Shown piece by piece: positions 1-9,404 of a stretch of 64,000 nucleotides of DNA. This DNA comes from Engraulis encrasicolus. Its lineage: Eukaryota > Chordata > Actinopteri > Clupeiformes > Engraulidae. The stretch is taken from the NCBI RefSeq assembly GCF_034702125.1, contig NC_085857.1, positions 55,682,714 to 55,746,713 of the forward strand, given 5' to 3'. A program made the translations under genes and the position numbers. The stretch's first letter is position 1. Each line of letters starts with the position of its first letter. A model generated the notes under the pieces. It was given only the letters and a program-made list of their open reading frames with translations. It was not told where the DNA came from and did no database searches.

Positions 1-3000
1 TATGGACTAAAGAGGGCAGTGTGAGTATAGTAAACTACTACAACCCATGTAAACAAATTCAGCTGGAGCACCTGGAGGCGATCTGGGAGGGGTTGGGTGA
101 CAAGGTAATATGGTGTGGGGATTTCAATGCCCACAGCACGCTGTGGGGGGATAAAAATGATGCAAATGGTGGCATTGTGGAAGAGTTCCTGGACGAGGTG
201 GGGCTTGTATGCTTAAATGATGGCACACATACACGAATAGACGTAGCAAATGGTACTGGCTCTGCTATTGACCTTACAATAGTCTCCCAAGCTTTAGCGG
301 CCAGATGCAACTGGGAGGTACTGGGCAGCACGGTGGGTAGTGATCACTTTCCAGTTGTAGTAGTGCTGGAGGTAGAGGCAATACGAGAGCAGGTGGTGAG
401 GAAAGGGAAATGGGATTTAAATAAAGCAGACTGGGAATCCTTCTCAGAGTCTAGTGAGCTCAACTTGATGAATATTGCAGCCGATGGCTGTGTTGAGACC
501 ATGTGTTGGGCAGTCACCAATGGTGTAATCAGAGCAGCTGAGAATGCTATCCCTAAAAGTGGGCCGGGAAGGGCAAGAAAGATAGTGCCGTGGTGGTCCA
601 AAGAATGCAGGAAAGCTATCAAGGAGCGCAACAAAGCATTTAGAATTTTAAAGAAAACATTGAACTTTGAGACATTGATACAGTACAAGAAGTGTCAAGC
701 TGTAGTGAGGTGTACAGTTAAAAAAGCCAAGAGAGAGTATTGGAAAGCATTCTGCGAAACTTTAGACAGAACTACCCCAATAGGAAATGTATGGGGAATG
801 GTTAAAAGAATGAGAGGCATTAGGAGAGAGCTGGAATACCCCATAATGATGGCAGATGACAGAGTTATCATAAGCAGCAAGGATAAGGCTGAGGCTATTG
901 CTAAAAATCTTGTAAAGGTCCACAGTTCAGGAAATCTTACTCCTATAGAGGCAAGAGGAAGAGAAATTACAATAGATCGCTATAGGCATGTGTTGGAGGA
1001 GGAGATGGGGAATGAGGATGCTCTAAATACTCCATTTGACTTGGGTGAATTGAATAGGGCATTAAAGAAAGTGGGTAGGTCGACCCCAGGAAGGGATGGG
1101 GTTTACTATATTATGTTGGAAAAGTTAACTGACAAGGGGAAGGATGTAGTTTTGGCTTTAATCAATAAGGTGTGGGTGGAGGGAGCTATTCCAGCCGAAT
1201 GGAAACTGTCTGTAATAATCCCTATTAGAAAGCCTGGGAAAGATGCAACGATGCCATCAAACTATAGACCCATAGCACTGACCTCGCAGTTGGGTAAAGT
1301 AATGGAAAGAATGGTGAACGATAGGTTGGTCTACTGGTTAGAAACTAGAAATATTTTGCACAGCTACCAGAGCGGATTTAGGCAGAGAAGGAGCACCATG
1401 GACCCAGTAGTGGCCTTAGAAGACTCAATAAGGAAAGCTCAAGTTAATAAGGAGACATTACTGGCCGTCTTCTTTGATATAGAGAAGGCTTATGATATGG
1501 TCTGGAGAGAGGGACTCCTAATTAAACTCAGACAGATGGGTATCAAGGGTAGAATGTTCCAGTGGGTCAAGGATTTCCTATCAGGTAGGAGAATCATGGT
1601 TAAAATTAATGAAGAGTTCAGTAGTGAATATATAGTGGAAAACGGCACACCGCAAGGAAGCATTATCAGCCCGATATTGTTCCTGATCATGATTAATGAT
1701 GTCTTCAAGGAGGTGCAGGAGTCTGTCCATGTTGCGTTGTTTGCAGATGATGGTGCAATGTGGAAGGGGGGGAGAAATGTCAACTTCATTGTGAATAAAA
1801 TGCAACAGGCAGTAGACCATGTTCAAACATGGGCCCTTGAGTGGGGATTTAGAATATCTATAGATAAAACTAAAACCTTGTTTTTTACTAGAAGGAGCAT
1901 TCCTGTGAGTTTGAAGCTGAAGTTATCAGGCGCTGAGCTAGAGAGAGTTGACTGTTTTAAATATTTAGGCCTGTGGTTTGATAAGAGGCTAACCTGGTCT
2001 GTTCACATACAGAAAATGATTGAGAAATGTAATAAGGTCCTAAATGTCATGCGCTGTTTGAGAGGGGTGGACTGGGGAGCCAACAGGTCAGCCTTGAAAA
2101 CGATATACATTAGCCTTATCAGGTCTGTATTTGACTATGGTTGTGTGGCCTACAGATCTGCATCTAAGACGCTTCTGACAAAACTGGATGTAATTCAGCA
2201 TAAAGCATTAAGACTGTGTTGTGGAGCAATGAAGTCTACTCCTGTAAACGCTATACAGGTAGAAATGGGGGAAATGCCATTGTATATAAGGAGAGATCAA
2301 CTGGCTTTAGTCTATTGGGCTAACCTCAGAGGGCAAGGGGAAGGCCACATCAGTCAATCTGTGCTAATTCATTGTCAGGAGAAAGATAAGCCTGGTAGAA
2401 GCTTTGGGTGGGTGATTCCTCAAAAGGTAGAGGCACTGGGCCTACAGGCACTTACTCTGTGCCCAGCTCTTACATTCCCAGTTATTTCACCATGGTTGTT
2501 AAAGAAACCTGTAATAGATTTAACACTTTTAGAGCTGAAGAATCAGGAGGAGTTCAGCAAAGTTACAGTTGAGTATCATATCAGAGCACAGTATGAAGAT
2601 AAACTTGTGTTTTTTACTGATGCCTCAAAGGCACTAGATGGCAAAGTGGGTGTGGCATTTGTAGTACCAGAGCTTAAGGTGTGTAAAAAAGAAAGGATAA
2701 GCAATGACCTTGCAGTGTATACGGCAGAACTAGTAGCCATCCTCACTGCTCTGACTTGGATAGAGGGGAATAGACCAAGGGGTGGAGTGTTAATTGCCTC
2801 AGATTCTGCTTCTGCATTGATGAGTATCCAGAGTACCATGTCGGAGTCCAGACAGGATATTGTTTTTGAAATTGCACAGATGGTCAATGGAATCATAACA
2901 TCAGGCATTGATATAAGCTTCTTATGGGTACCAGCTCACTTTGGGATACGAGGGAACGAGTTGGCGGACAAATATGCAAAACAAGCATGTGTGATCCCTG

Positions 3001-3464
3001 AGGTCACCTTAGAAGTAGCCCATAGTAAATCAGAGGTAAAGTCAATTGTTAAGATAAAGTCCAAGGAGATTTGGCAGAGTCAGTGGAGTGGAGCAGCTAC
3101 TGGGAGAAAGTACTTTGCGATCCAAGGGATGGTTGGTCATGCTAGACCAACAGCAAGAACCACTAAAGAGGAGGACATCATATCTAGGATGAGGTTTGGG
3201 CATACTGGTCTGAACAGTACGCTATTTGTGTTTAAAAAGCATGCTGATGGAAAGTGTAGTGTATGTGGTGCTACTGAGACCATAGAGCATGCAGTAGAAC
3301 GTTGTAGCAGGTTTGACCAGGAGAGGCAGCACCTCATCCTAGGACTGGAGTCAGAAAGTGTGCAGTTAGATGTGAAAACAATACTGCAGAAAAACTCAAA
3401 TGAGAAATGCTTTAAGTACCTCTTTTCCTATCTAGAAGCCACAGGACTGATTAGAAGGATATAA
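1..3464 (+). CDS. I-group non-LTR retrotransposon ORF2 (endonuclease-RT-RNase H), 5' cut by window edge
   Basis: Polyprotein for target-primed reverse transcription. The frame is already open at base 3, so the true start lies upstream; residues are counted from the GTG at 21. Seen: the C-terminal half of an APE-type endonuclease (GDFNAH 33-38, SDH 107-109); reverse transcriptase with AFFDIEKAYD (D486), NGTPQGS 541-547 and FADDG 574-578; RNase H with candidate catalytic D867, E903, D928 and D983; and a C-X2-C-X7-H-X4-C knuckle at 1079-1095. EN, RT, RNase H and a terminal CCHC in this order point to the I group (I/Nimb-like). The visible frame of about 1,150 codons has no stop, so the copy is recent or maintained. 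The N-terminal endonuclease motifs and any ORF1 lie outside the window. It is unrelated in function to the zinc-finger genes that follow. Confidence 0.93.
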   Translation, partial: WTKEGSVSIVNYYNPCKQIQLEHLEAIWEGLGDKVIWCGDFNAHSTLWGDKNDANGGIVEEFLDEVGLVCLNDGTHTRIDVANGTGSAIDLTIVSQALAARCNWEVLGSTVGSDHFPVVVVLEVEAIREQVVRKGKWDLNKADWESFSESSELNLMNIAADGCVETMCWAVTNGVIRAAENAIPKSGPGRARKIVPWWSKECRKAIKERNKAFRILKKTLNFETLIQYKKCQAVVRCTVKKAKREYWKAFCETLDRTTPIGNVWGMVKRMRGIRRELEYPIMMADDRVIISSKDKAEAIAKNLVKVHSSGNLTPIEARGREITIDRYRHVLEEEMGNEDALNTPFDLGELNRALKKVGRSTPGRDGVYYIMLEKLTDKGKDVVLALINKVWVEGAIPAEWKLSVIIPIRKPGKDATMPSNYRPIALTSQLGKVMERMVNDRLVYWLETRNILHSYQSGFRQRRSTMDPVVALEDSIRKAQVNKETLLAVFFDIEKAYDMVWREGLLIKLRQMGIKGRMFQWVKDFLSGRRIMVKINEEFSSEYIVENGTPQGSIISPILFLIMINDVFKEVQESVHVALFADDGAMWKGGRNVNFIVNKMQQAVDHVQTWALEWGFRISIDKTKTLFFTRRSIPVSLKLKLSGAELERVDCFKYLGLWFDKRLTWSVHIQKMIEKCNKVLNVMRCLRGVDWGANRSALKTIYISLIRSVFDYGCVAYRSASKTLLTKLDVIQHKALRLCCGAMKSTPVNAIQVEMGEMPLYIRRDQLALVYWANLRGQGEGHISQSVLIHCQEKDKPGRSFGWVIPQKVEALGLQALTLCPALTFPVISPWLLKKPVIDLTLLELKNQEEFSKVTVEYHIRAQYEDKLVFFTDASKALDGKVGVAFVVPELKVCKKERISNDLAVYTAELVAILTALTWIEGNRPRGGVLIASDSASALMSIQSTMSESRQDIVFEIAQMVNGIITSGIDISFLWVPAHFGIRGNELADKYAKQACVIPEVTLEVAHSKSEVKSIVKIKSKEIWQSQWSGAATGRKYFAIQGMVGHARPTARTTKEEDIISRMRFGHTGLNSTLFVFKKHADGKCSVCGATETIEHAVERCSRFDQERQHLILGLESESVQLDVKTILQKNSNEKCFKYLFSYLEATGLIRRI

Positions 3465-3650
3465 TCTCTTCTTTCTTTCTGTCTTTCTCTCTCTCTCTCT
3501 CTCCCTTTTTTTTTTTTTTTTTTTCCTTTTCTCCTCTAGATGAGTTTAGCTTTCGTCCAGACTCACACTCCATTTCGGTAGGTGGCGGTAATGCTTCCAA
3601 AACGTTGTTTGCCAACCGCCAACAAAACTAAGAAGAAGAAGAAGAAGAAG
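1..3650 (+). mobile_element. I-like LINE, 3' portion with 3' UTR and (AAG)n tail
   Basis: After the stop at 3462-3464 comes a CT-rich and T-rich tract (about 3466-3535). A candidate terminal stem-loop follows (GGCGGT at 3584 pairing with ACCGCC ending 3620), then an (AAG)n tail at about 3629-3650. A hairpin plus short tandem tail is the usual 3' signature of such LINEs. At 3651 the sequence switches directly to ZNF1 exon 1, so the 3' insertion junction is exact. The 5' junction and target-site duplication are outside the window. Confidence 0.88.
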
Positions 3651-3713
3651 TAAACCAGCCACATCGAAAGACGAACGCAGGAGCTGATAAAATTATCACT
3701 GTGGACTTTCGCG
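3651..3713 (+). other. ZNF1 exon 1 (non-coding, 5' truncated by LINE)
   Basis: Matches exon 1 of ZNF2, ZNF4 and ZNF5 (shared ACTGTGGACTTTCG followed by a GTGAGC/GTGAGA donor; donor GT at 3714-3715). It has no ATG, so it is 5' UTR. The conserved block found just upstream in the other copies (CACTTCCCTTCA to GTAAACA) is replaced here by the LINE tail. Confidence 0.7.
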
Positions 3714-4302
3714 GTGAGCAAGTTTGATATTTACAGTGAAAATGTGATGTGTCATGCCATTTATGGACTCGGTGTGTCTTTGGGAAATTCTAATGACCAG
3801 TAGTAGACAACTATTACATGTAGCTGAGTTTGTTTTACGCATGTGGCTAATTAAGTGGTTTTCCATTCATCCAGTGTTGGGAAGGTAACTTGTAAAACGC
3901 ATCCCACAATTCACAAGTCTGAGTAGCTTATTCTGAATACTTGATGTATGTAATGCGATGGCTGTGCTTTAGGCTAACGGATGTTGCCCCTGTGCCCTTG
4001 TCTTTGCATGTGAAGTGAAGGTGTTTTAATCTCCAAGTTGGGAATATCTGCTGTCTTCTGTTGGTCCGTTATGCATGAATACACGAACTGACGGTGTTGT
4101 AGGCCTAGGCCTATAGCCGTTGTAACATGAACTCCGTTGTGTATCAAAAACATTTCAATCACCTAGTATAATGAACATCATTCTGATGGATGATCATCTT
4201 AAAAGAAAAAGTATGCACAGACAGACTCAAGAGACTGTTAGTAATGACATGCTTACAGTAGCAGCCTACTGCGATGAGGTGTGTAACATGGTTGACATAC
4301 TG

Positions 4303-4303
<1 letters not shown>

Positions 4304-4370
<67 letters not shown>
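4304..4370 (+). repeat. (TG)n microsatellite in ZNF1 intron 1
   Basis: Uninterrupted TG dinucleotides. Related TG/CGTG arrays sit at the equivalent intron position of ZNF4 (42.8 kb) and ZNF5 (55.1 kb), so the microsatellite predates the gene duplications. Confidence 0.95.
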
Positions 4371-4373
<3 letters not shown>

Positions 4374-4578
4374 TTTATAACAGGGGACAGTGACATATTG
4401 CTGTAGTAGTGATGTGTGTAACAGGATGACTGCTATTGAGGTGTGTGAAAGACCATCATGTGTGCATGTGTAGGGTGGGTATGTAGAATTGAAACACTTG
4501 GCACTCTAACCTACTAGTAATGCCTTATGTTGCTGTGGTGGTGATGTGTGAACAACACTCTACTGTGTTCTATTGCAG

Positions 4579-4609
4579 CCACACCCCATTGGAACCCATC
4601 TGATCATGG
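4579..4609 (+). CDS. ZNF1 exon 2: 31-nt start-codon microexon
   Basis: Acceptor CAG ends at 4578 and donor GTAAGT starts at 4610. The ATG is 4606-4608 followed by one coding G, so the exon gives four coding bases. The context GATCATGG has A at -3 and G at +4, a strong initiation context. The structure recurs at ZNF2, ZNF4 and ZNF5 and is mutated in ZNF3. Confidence 0.75.
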
Positions 4610-7600
4610 GTAAGTCTGGAGTGGTGTGATGGTTTTCAAATGTATGGCACTACTACTGCTACTAATACTGCTACTACTGATACTGATGCAACTCCTACTG
4701 ACACTACTGCTACTGCTACTACTTCTTTAAAAACTATGTTGAAACAATAGCCTGGTTTTCACCAGACGGAGTGTGTGTAGCTTCGGTGCCCCCTGGAGGA
4801 GCAGAGCTACACATACTACCGTCTGGTACACAGCCATGGAGCACGCCATGGTATCAGCCATGAATGCTCCGTCTATTTTCTGGCTGAAACGATGGCGTGC
4901 TCTATGGCTGTGTACCAGACAGTAGTGTGTGTAACTCTGCTCCACCAGGGGGTGCCGAAGCTACACACACACTGTCTGGTGTGAACCAGGCTAGAATTAC
5001 AACACTGCTTTCTCACTAAATATGGTGCAAAGACGTTCTCTCTGTGTTCACTCACATTGTATTGGCATTTTATTTATAGATTTGAATTGTGGCTTGAAGG
5101 AAGAAGAATTTGAAGAGGATATTTGTCCAAGACAGGAAATAAAAAGGGAAGAAGAGCCTCATGACATCAAACAGGAAGACTCTACAGGTACAAGACGCAT
5201 ATGGAGCAGCAGATGGGAAACAGGGCGACCATGAATATGCAACAGAATATGCAGACAAGGACTTTCATTAGATTTCATAGCACGTTAGAAGTGTGCACGC
5301 TGTGAAATTATGGTAAACTCACCGAAAGTAGTTTTGGACAACGGGATGTCTGGCTATCCATTTATTTTCTTCCTGGTTTGTGAATGCACTTGGCTATACA
5401 GAGGGAATTGGCTACAGTTACCACAGCTAAAATCTACAGTCCAACCTCAATATTCAATTGCCTATAATTCACAAGACTAGTGAGTAATGAGTAACTGGTA
5501 TCGTTTTGACGAGGACTCCTTTGCTTGTGTTATTAACCATGGTGTGAAAGCCTGGCCATTTTGGTCACGTGGCCACTCAGGGCGACTGCGACTGTCCACC
5601 TACTGTACCAACGGTACAGAACTCTGCTAGATGTATACGCGCACCAAACCAGTACCTTCACCCCCGCCAACTTTCACTATGAAGCCAGAACAGTCTGTAG
5701 TGTAAAGACAGCTAATGAGTAACCCTGGGCACTGTGCCGCTGGCCCTTGTACATGTAGATAGTCCGGCCCTGAGCCTAAGAACATGTTTGTGTGTCAATT
5801 TGCTCATTCTTTTGCACTCTTTACAACACTGTTTGTATTTTTGGTTTGTACTAGACTTGAATCAGAACATAAAAGAGGAAGGAGTGCCTAGTGTTCTGGA
5901 ACATGGAGGAGCGTCTAGTGTTCTAGAACATGTAGGAGGAGCCTCACCTGTGAAGGAGGTCAAACTAGAGGACACCACTAATCTACACGACGATTCCACA
6001 GGTACGTTTAATTACAGACCAATCACAAGTAGAGTAAGCCCACGATTTTCACCATAGTTCACCCGGGTCTGGGCCAGATCAACCCCGGGTCTGGGCCAGC
6101 TCAGTCACAAACTTACTGCACTGCCTCTTGAAGGTTACAATTGAAAGAAATTACCCTTTTTAAGTACCACTAGTTAGCTGCCAGCAAAGCTCAAACAATT
6201 TGCCTTCATTTGTGTGTAGACTAGCTACAGCTACTGCTAAACCAATTTGAAGTCGCTACACATTGTTTGCAATCAAATGTGGGCCATTACTTTCAAAAAC
6301 AAGGCAGAGAACTTTGTAAATATTTTATTTACCGGCTCTGATACCGTCCTTCCCTTGTAGTCTACCTAACAATCTCTGATGCCACCCTCGTAGTGTCTGG
6401 AGCCCGGAGAATCAGACTGAGGGGGTGGGGCATGGCACGCTTCTTCCTAGCGCCTGGGGTACGATGTCAAAATAAGAGTGCACAGCGCGATCGGACAAAA
6501 AAAACAAGTTTTTTTGAATGCGCATCGAACGTCTAATTTATAATCGTAGGAAATGTTGACATCGCGATTAAAATTGAAATCGAAAAATCGTCCAGTCCTA
6601 GGGGGAATGAAGTTGCAGAGGACATTAAGTTCAGAGCCTATGTTGTCCCATCATGCACTGCACTTTTTGAAGCAAATTTTCTCCAACACAAGACACAAAC
6701 AGCAATCACTCCTTGTAACATGTTACATTTTAATCATATTCTGCTTTTGCTATAGGGATTTTACTATGAAAAGTGGTACATGAAAAAAGCCATCTCCAAA
6801 GTAAAAAGCAAAGTAAATTTCGCAATTATCTCGTGAAGTCGCTGCGATACGACTACCAGAGGGGCCCCATTTCTCCCGCTCTAGGGCCCAGATAAAGGGT
6901 TAATTGCCCCGCCCGCCCTGAGAGACTCGGCTATTGGGCCCGGGGCGGCAGCCCTTTCAGGCCCTGCGCTCACTCCGCTACTGCTGAAGACATCTCGATT
7001 TCAGTTCCAATTTTAGAAAAAAGTTGACAGGGTTGTGACATAAACAACTAAACAGTTGCATAATATGAATAATTATTCAAACAAAACTGTTTTGGTAATT
7101 GTTTTGTTTTGTCGTTGCAGGGGATCCACAAAGGAAGCAATTAAGGACAATGTGCAAAACTTGTGGGAAGACCTTTACTGAAAGGCAACATATCAAATTA
7201 CACCAGACAACTGACAGACCTTTTAGCTGTACAAAATGTGGGATGCCATTTAAAGACATAAATGATTTAAGAATGCACCAGAAAACTCACATTGTGAAGA
7301 AGCCTTTTGAGTCTATGACAAGTGTAGAGGTCATTGGAACAGATGGTTTCACGTCATATCAGTGTACTACATGTGGAGAGGTCTTTTCATCCAGATGCAA
7401 TCTCCAAATTCACCAGACAAGTCAGTGTACTACATGTGGAGAATCCTTTTCATGCAGCTGGAAACTCAAAATGCACCAGAGAACCCATCCTTTCCAGTGT
7501 AGCACATGCGGAAAGGGATTTAAAGACAAAAGCAATTTAAACATACATCTGAGATACCATACAGGGGAAAGGCCTTACCAGTGCAACACATGTGGAAAGA

Positions 7601-7737
7601 CCTTTGGAAAACGTTCTGTTCTCAATCGCCATAAGAAAATCCATACGGGAGAAAAACCATACCAATGCACTACATGTGGAAAGAGGTTTGGCCGGCGTAG
7701 TCATCTCAATCGCCATCAGAGAAACCATACTAGATAA
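4606..7737 (+). CDS. ZNF1: type I C2H2 zinc-finger protein, 291 aa, C-terminally truncated
   Basis: Predicted join 4606-4609, 5080-5187, 5855-6001, 7121-7737, all phase 1, giving 291 aa. Residues 2-37 (exon 3) and 38-86 (exon 4) are acidic and carry psi-K-x-E motifs at K8, K23, K32, K44 and K74; zinc fingers run from residue 98. Seven finger units are visible, five with full C2H2 ligands; unit 1 (CKTC...) and unit 3 (CTTCGEVF, running straight into the next CTTC) lack the second His. Likely a nuclear DNA-binding regulator, by family. The stop at 7735 is a GAA-to-TAA type change in a linker that reads GGAGAA in ZNF3, and relic fingers follow. The LINE at 1-3650 has removed or displaced the usual promoter, so expression is uncertain. 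Confidence 0.75.
4748..4993 (+). mobile_element. Palindromic MITE (TAGCCTGGT...ACCAGGCTA) in ZNF1 intron 2
   Basis: Near-perfect inverted repeat of about 246 bp, starting TAGCCTGGTTTTCACCAGAC and ending in its reverse complement. It has no coding capacity and looks like a fold-back non-autonomous DNA element. The superfamily cannot be assigned from its ends. Confidence 0.75.
5080..5187 (+). CDS. ZNF1 exon 3: 36-aa acidic, SUMO-motif-rich cassette
   Basis: 108 nt, bounded by TATAG and GTACAAG, phase 1 to phase 1. It encodes [11 protein letters not shown]... to ...[17 protein letters not shown] and IKQE all fit psi-K-x-E. The same exon is present in all five gene copies with few substitutions, so it is under constraint or recently duplicated. 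It resembles no classical KRAB, SCAN or BTB domain. Confidence 0.78.
5188..5854 (+). other. ZNF1 intron 3, no recognised element
   Basis: Phase-1 intron of 667 bp between the two DLN exons. No open frame with recognisable content, transposon ends or simple repeats were seen. Confidence 0.5.
5855..6001 (+). CDS. ZNF1 exon 4: DLN...DST cassette with internal VLEH repeat
   Basis: 147 nt (49 codons), acceptor CTAG ending 5854, donor GTACG at 6002, phase 1 to phase 1. It starts DLNQNIKEE and ends DDST, mirroring exon 3 (DLNCGLKEE to EDST), which suggests exon duplication. Two copies of SVLEH-x-GGAS lie in the middle. IKEE and VKLE are psi-K-x-E motifs. No equivalent is visible in ZNF2, ZNF3 or ZNF5. 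Confidence 0.65.
6820..7120 (+). other. Intron 4 block shared by ZNF1 and ZNF3
   Basis: GC-rich sequence (GTCGCTGCGATACGACTACC near 6838, GGGCCCGGGGCGGCAGCCC near 6937) continuing to the exon 5 acceptor. A close copy lies at about 32945-33233 before ZNF3 exon 5 but not before the exon 5 of ZNF2 or ZNF5. It shows that ZNF1 and ZNF3 are sister copies. Confidence 0.7.
7121..7737 (+). CDS. ZNF1 exon 5: zinc-finger exon, type I
   Basis: Acceptor TTGCAG ends at 7120; the split codon restores Gly and the frame reads GDPQRKQLRTM. Fingers follow the C-X2-C-X12-H-X3-H pattern with HTGE(R/K)PYQC linkers. Relative to ZNF3, about 48 nt are missing just after MCKT, creating a new CKTCGKTF start. The last finger ends HTR then TAA. 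Confidence 0.85.
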
Positions 7738-7965
7738 AAGCCTTAGCATTGTAGCACATGTGGAAATTCCTTTGTACACAAAACCCATCTTGTCCGCCAT
7801 CAGAGAACACATACAGAAAAAAGCCGTTCCAGTGTAATGGAGAAAAACCTTACCAATGCGTACCACCTGTGAAAATGGCTGGAGAAGATCCCAGTGTAGC
7901 ACATGTGGAAATGCCTTTCCAGTTTAAAATGATCTGAAACGGCATCAGGATGGAAAGAGAAGAGA
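7738..7965 (+). pseudogene. Relic finger sequence downstream of the ZNF1 stop
   Basis: Finger-like pieces continue after the stop (CTTAGCATTGTAGCACATGT, then FVHKTHL-like and AFPV-like codons) but are broken by stops and frameshifts. They align with the last fingers of ZNF3 at 34068-34320, so ZNF1 once had at least two or three more fingers. Confidence 0.75.
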
Positions 7966-8052
7966 AGGGCTACCGGGCCGCCAGCTGTTTTATGATGTCA
8001 CATCATGACGCTCTGGAATTCAATGCTTCTCTCTGATTGGCTGCTAGAAGTG

Positions 8053-8058
8053 AATAAA
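8053..8058 (+). promoter_or_regulatory. Candidate poly(A) signal of ZNF1
   Basis: AATAAA about 315 bp after the stop, in 3' sequence that also matches ZNF2 (CTCTGGAATTCAATGC versus CTCTAGAATTAAATGC). Placement only; no cleavage evidence. Confidence 0.4.
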
Positions 8059-8159
8059 ACAAGTTGATCATGAACTGTTTGAAAGTAGTTCTGTCACAAA
8101 AAAACTAAGCACCATTCCATATCAATACCTCACAGAGTGAATGTATAGCAACTATGTAT

Positions 8160-8650
8160 GATTGAGAGCTGGGCTTGTGGCTATGGCAAGCCATTTTAGC
8201 ATTTAATAGCCAGGCTGGCTATGTGTTGCAGATATCTGTAATGTGTTTTTTCAAAATAAGCATTTCAGATATCCGCAACTACATCCCTCCTATCCATAAT
8301 TGTCATTGATGATGTCACTTTTAGCATTCATTTCAATGGGTGATGTAATTTTGCACATCTGCAATTCTTTTTCGGATATCCACAGCATAGATTGCAGATA
8401 TCTGCAACTGAACTGTGAAATTAAATAGCAGATATCTGTAACTGGAATTATGACTAGTAAAAATGACGTTTTAGATATCTCATACTGGAGTTATGGATAG
8501 TCGAAATGTAATTGTAGATAACCATTATTAAGTTATTACATTTCTATTCAAAAATCATTTCCAAATATCTATAACAGATATCCTGAATTAGAGTTTTGAC
8601 TAGGTGAAATGACGCTACAGATATCTTTGGCCTATGCAAATTAGGTCTGG
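8160..8650 (+). repeat. Degenerate AGATATCT-periodic repeat, left block
   Basis: AGATATCTG-type motifs recur every 40-60 bp, often with GACTAGT-x-AAATGACGTT between them. The same pattern in the same orientation is at 10977-11345, suggesting one repeat-bearing element split by later insertions. Family not recognised. Confidence 0.6.
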
Positions 8651-8873
8651 GCTGGCTGCTAAGATGCTCGAGCTCCGTTAGCTTAGCACCCCGACTAGCT
8701 TAAAACATTGAGTGATCAGATGGTATGGAGTAACCTACTCTTTAATAAGTTAGTGGTGCATTTCTACATCAATCCATGTGACGGAGCGCAACGCGTCACT
8801 TTAACAGCGGTACAAACGCAATTGCAAAGGACATTAAAAATACATGTTGGGTTGTATGCATTTGTGCAGTCAT

Positions 8874-9150
8874 GGGCAGTCATGGGTGAGCGGTTAGGGC
8901 GTCAGACTTGCTTCCCAGAGGTTGCCGGTTCGACTCCCGACCCGCCAGGTACTCTGAGCATGGTACCGTCCCACCGCACTGCTCCCCATGGGGCGCCACT
9001 GAGGGCTGCCCCCTTGCACGGGTGAGGCATAAATGCAATTTCGTTGTGTGCAGTGTGCAGTGTTCACTTGTGTGCTCTGGAGTGCTGTGTCACAATGACA
9101 ATGGGAGTTGGAGTTTCCCAATGGGCTTTCACTTTTTCACTTTCATTTGC
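8874..9150 (+). mobile_element. tRNA-derived SINE
   Basis: Head with an A-box-like GGTGAGCGGTTAGGG and a B-box GGTTCGACTCC (8927-8937), then a conserved body and a short repeated TTTCAC tail, as in fish tRNA SINEs. It would be transcribed by RNA polymerase III and mobilised by a LINE. No clear target duplication seen. Confidence 0.75.
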
Positions 9151-9404
9151 TGTGGGTTTACTGTGAGCAGTTAGCCATGTGGGGGTTCGGGTATGTTTGT
9201 ACACCGTCTCAGTTTAAAATCAGATATATTTGTTTGAACACGGGTTAACAAGAGAACAAAAGCTGCAACACCGGTGAAATCGCTATGGCAATATTATAAC
9301 TTTAATGGTAAACAACAGTAATGTAAAGGTTCTTCTTAGTGCGCACAAGTTTAACATCAGAGTCCTCTTGCTGAAGTTAAGTATCATTCAAATCAACAAT
9401 CAAA

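Noticed and set aside
8881..8950. Possible tRNA gene
   Set aside because: A and B boxes belong to a SINE head; the body and tail continue as a SINE and no proper cloverleaf with acceptor pairing was seen.
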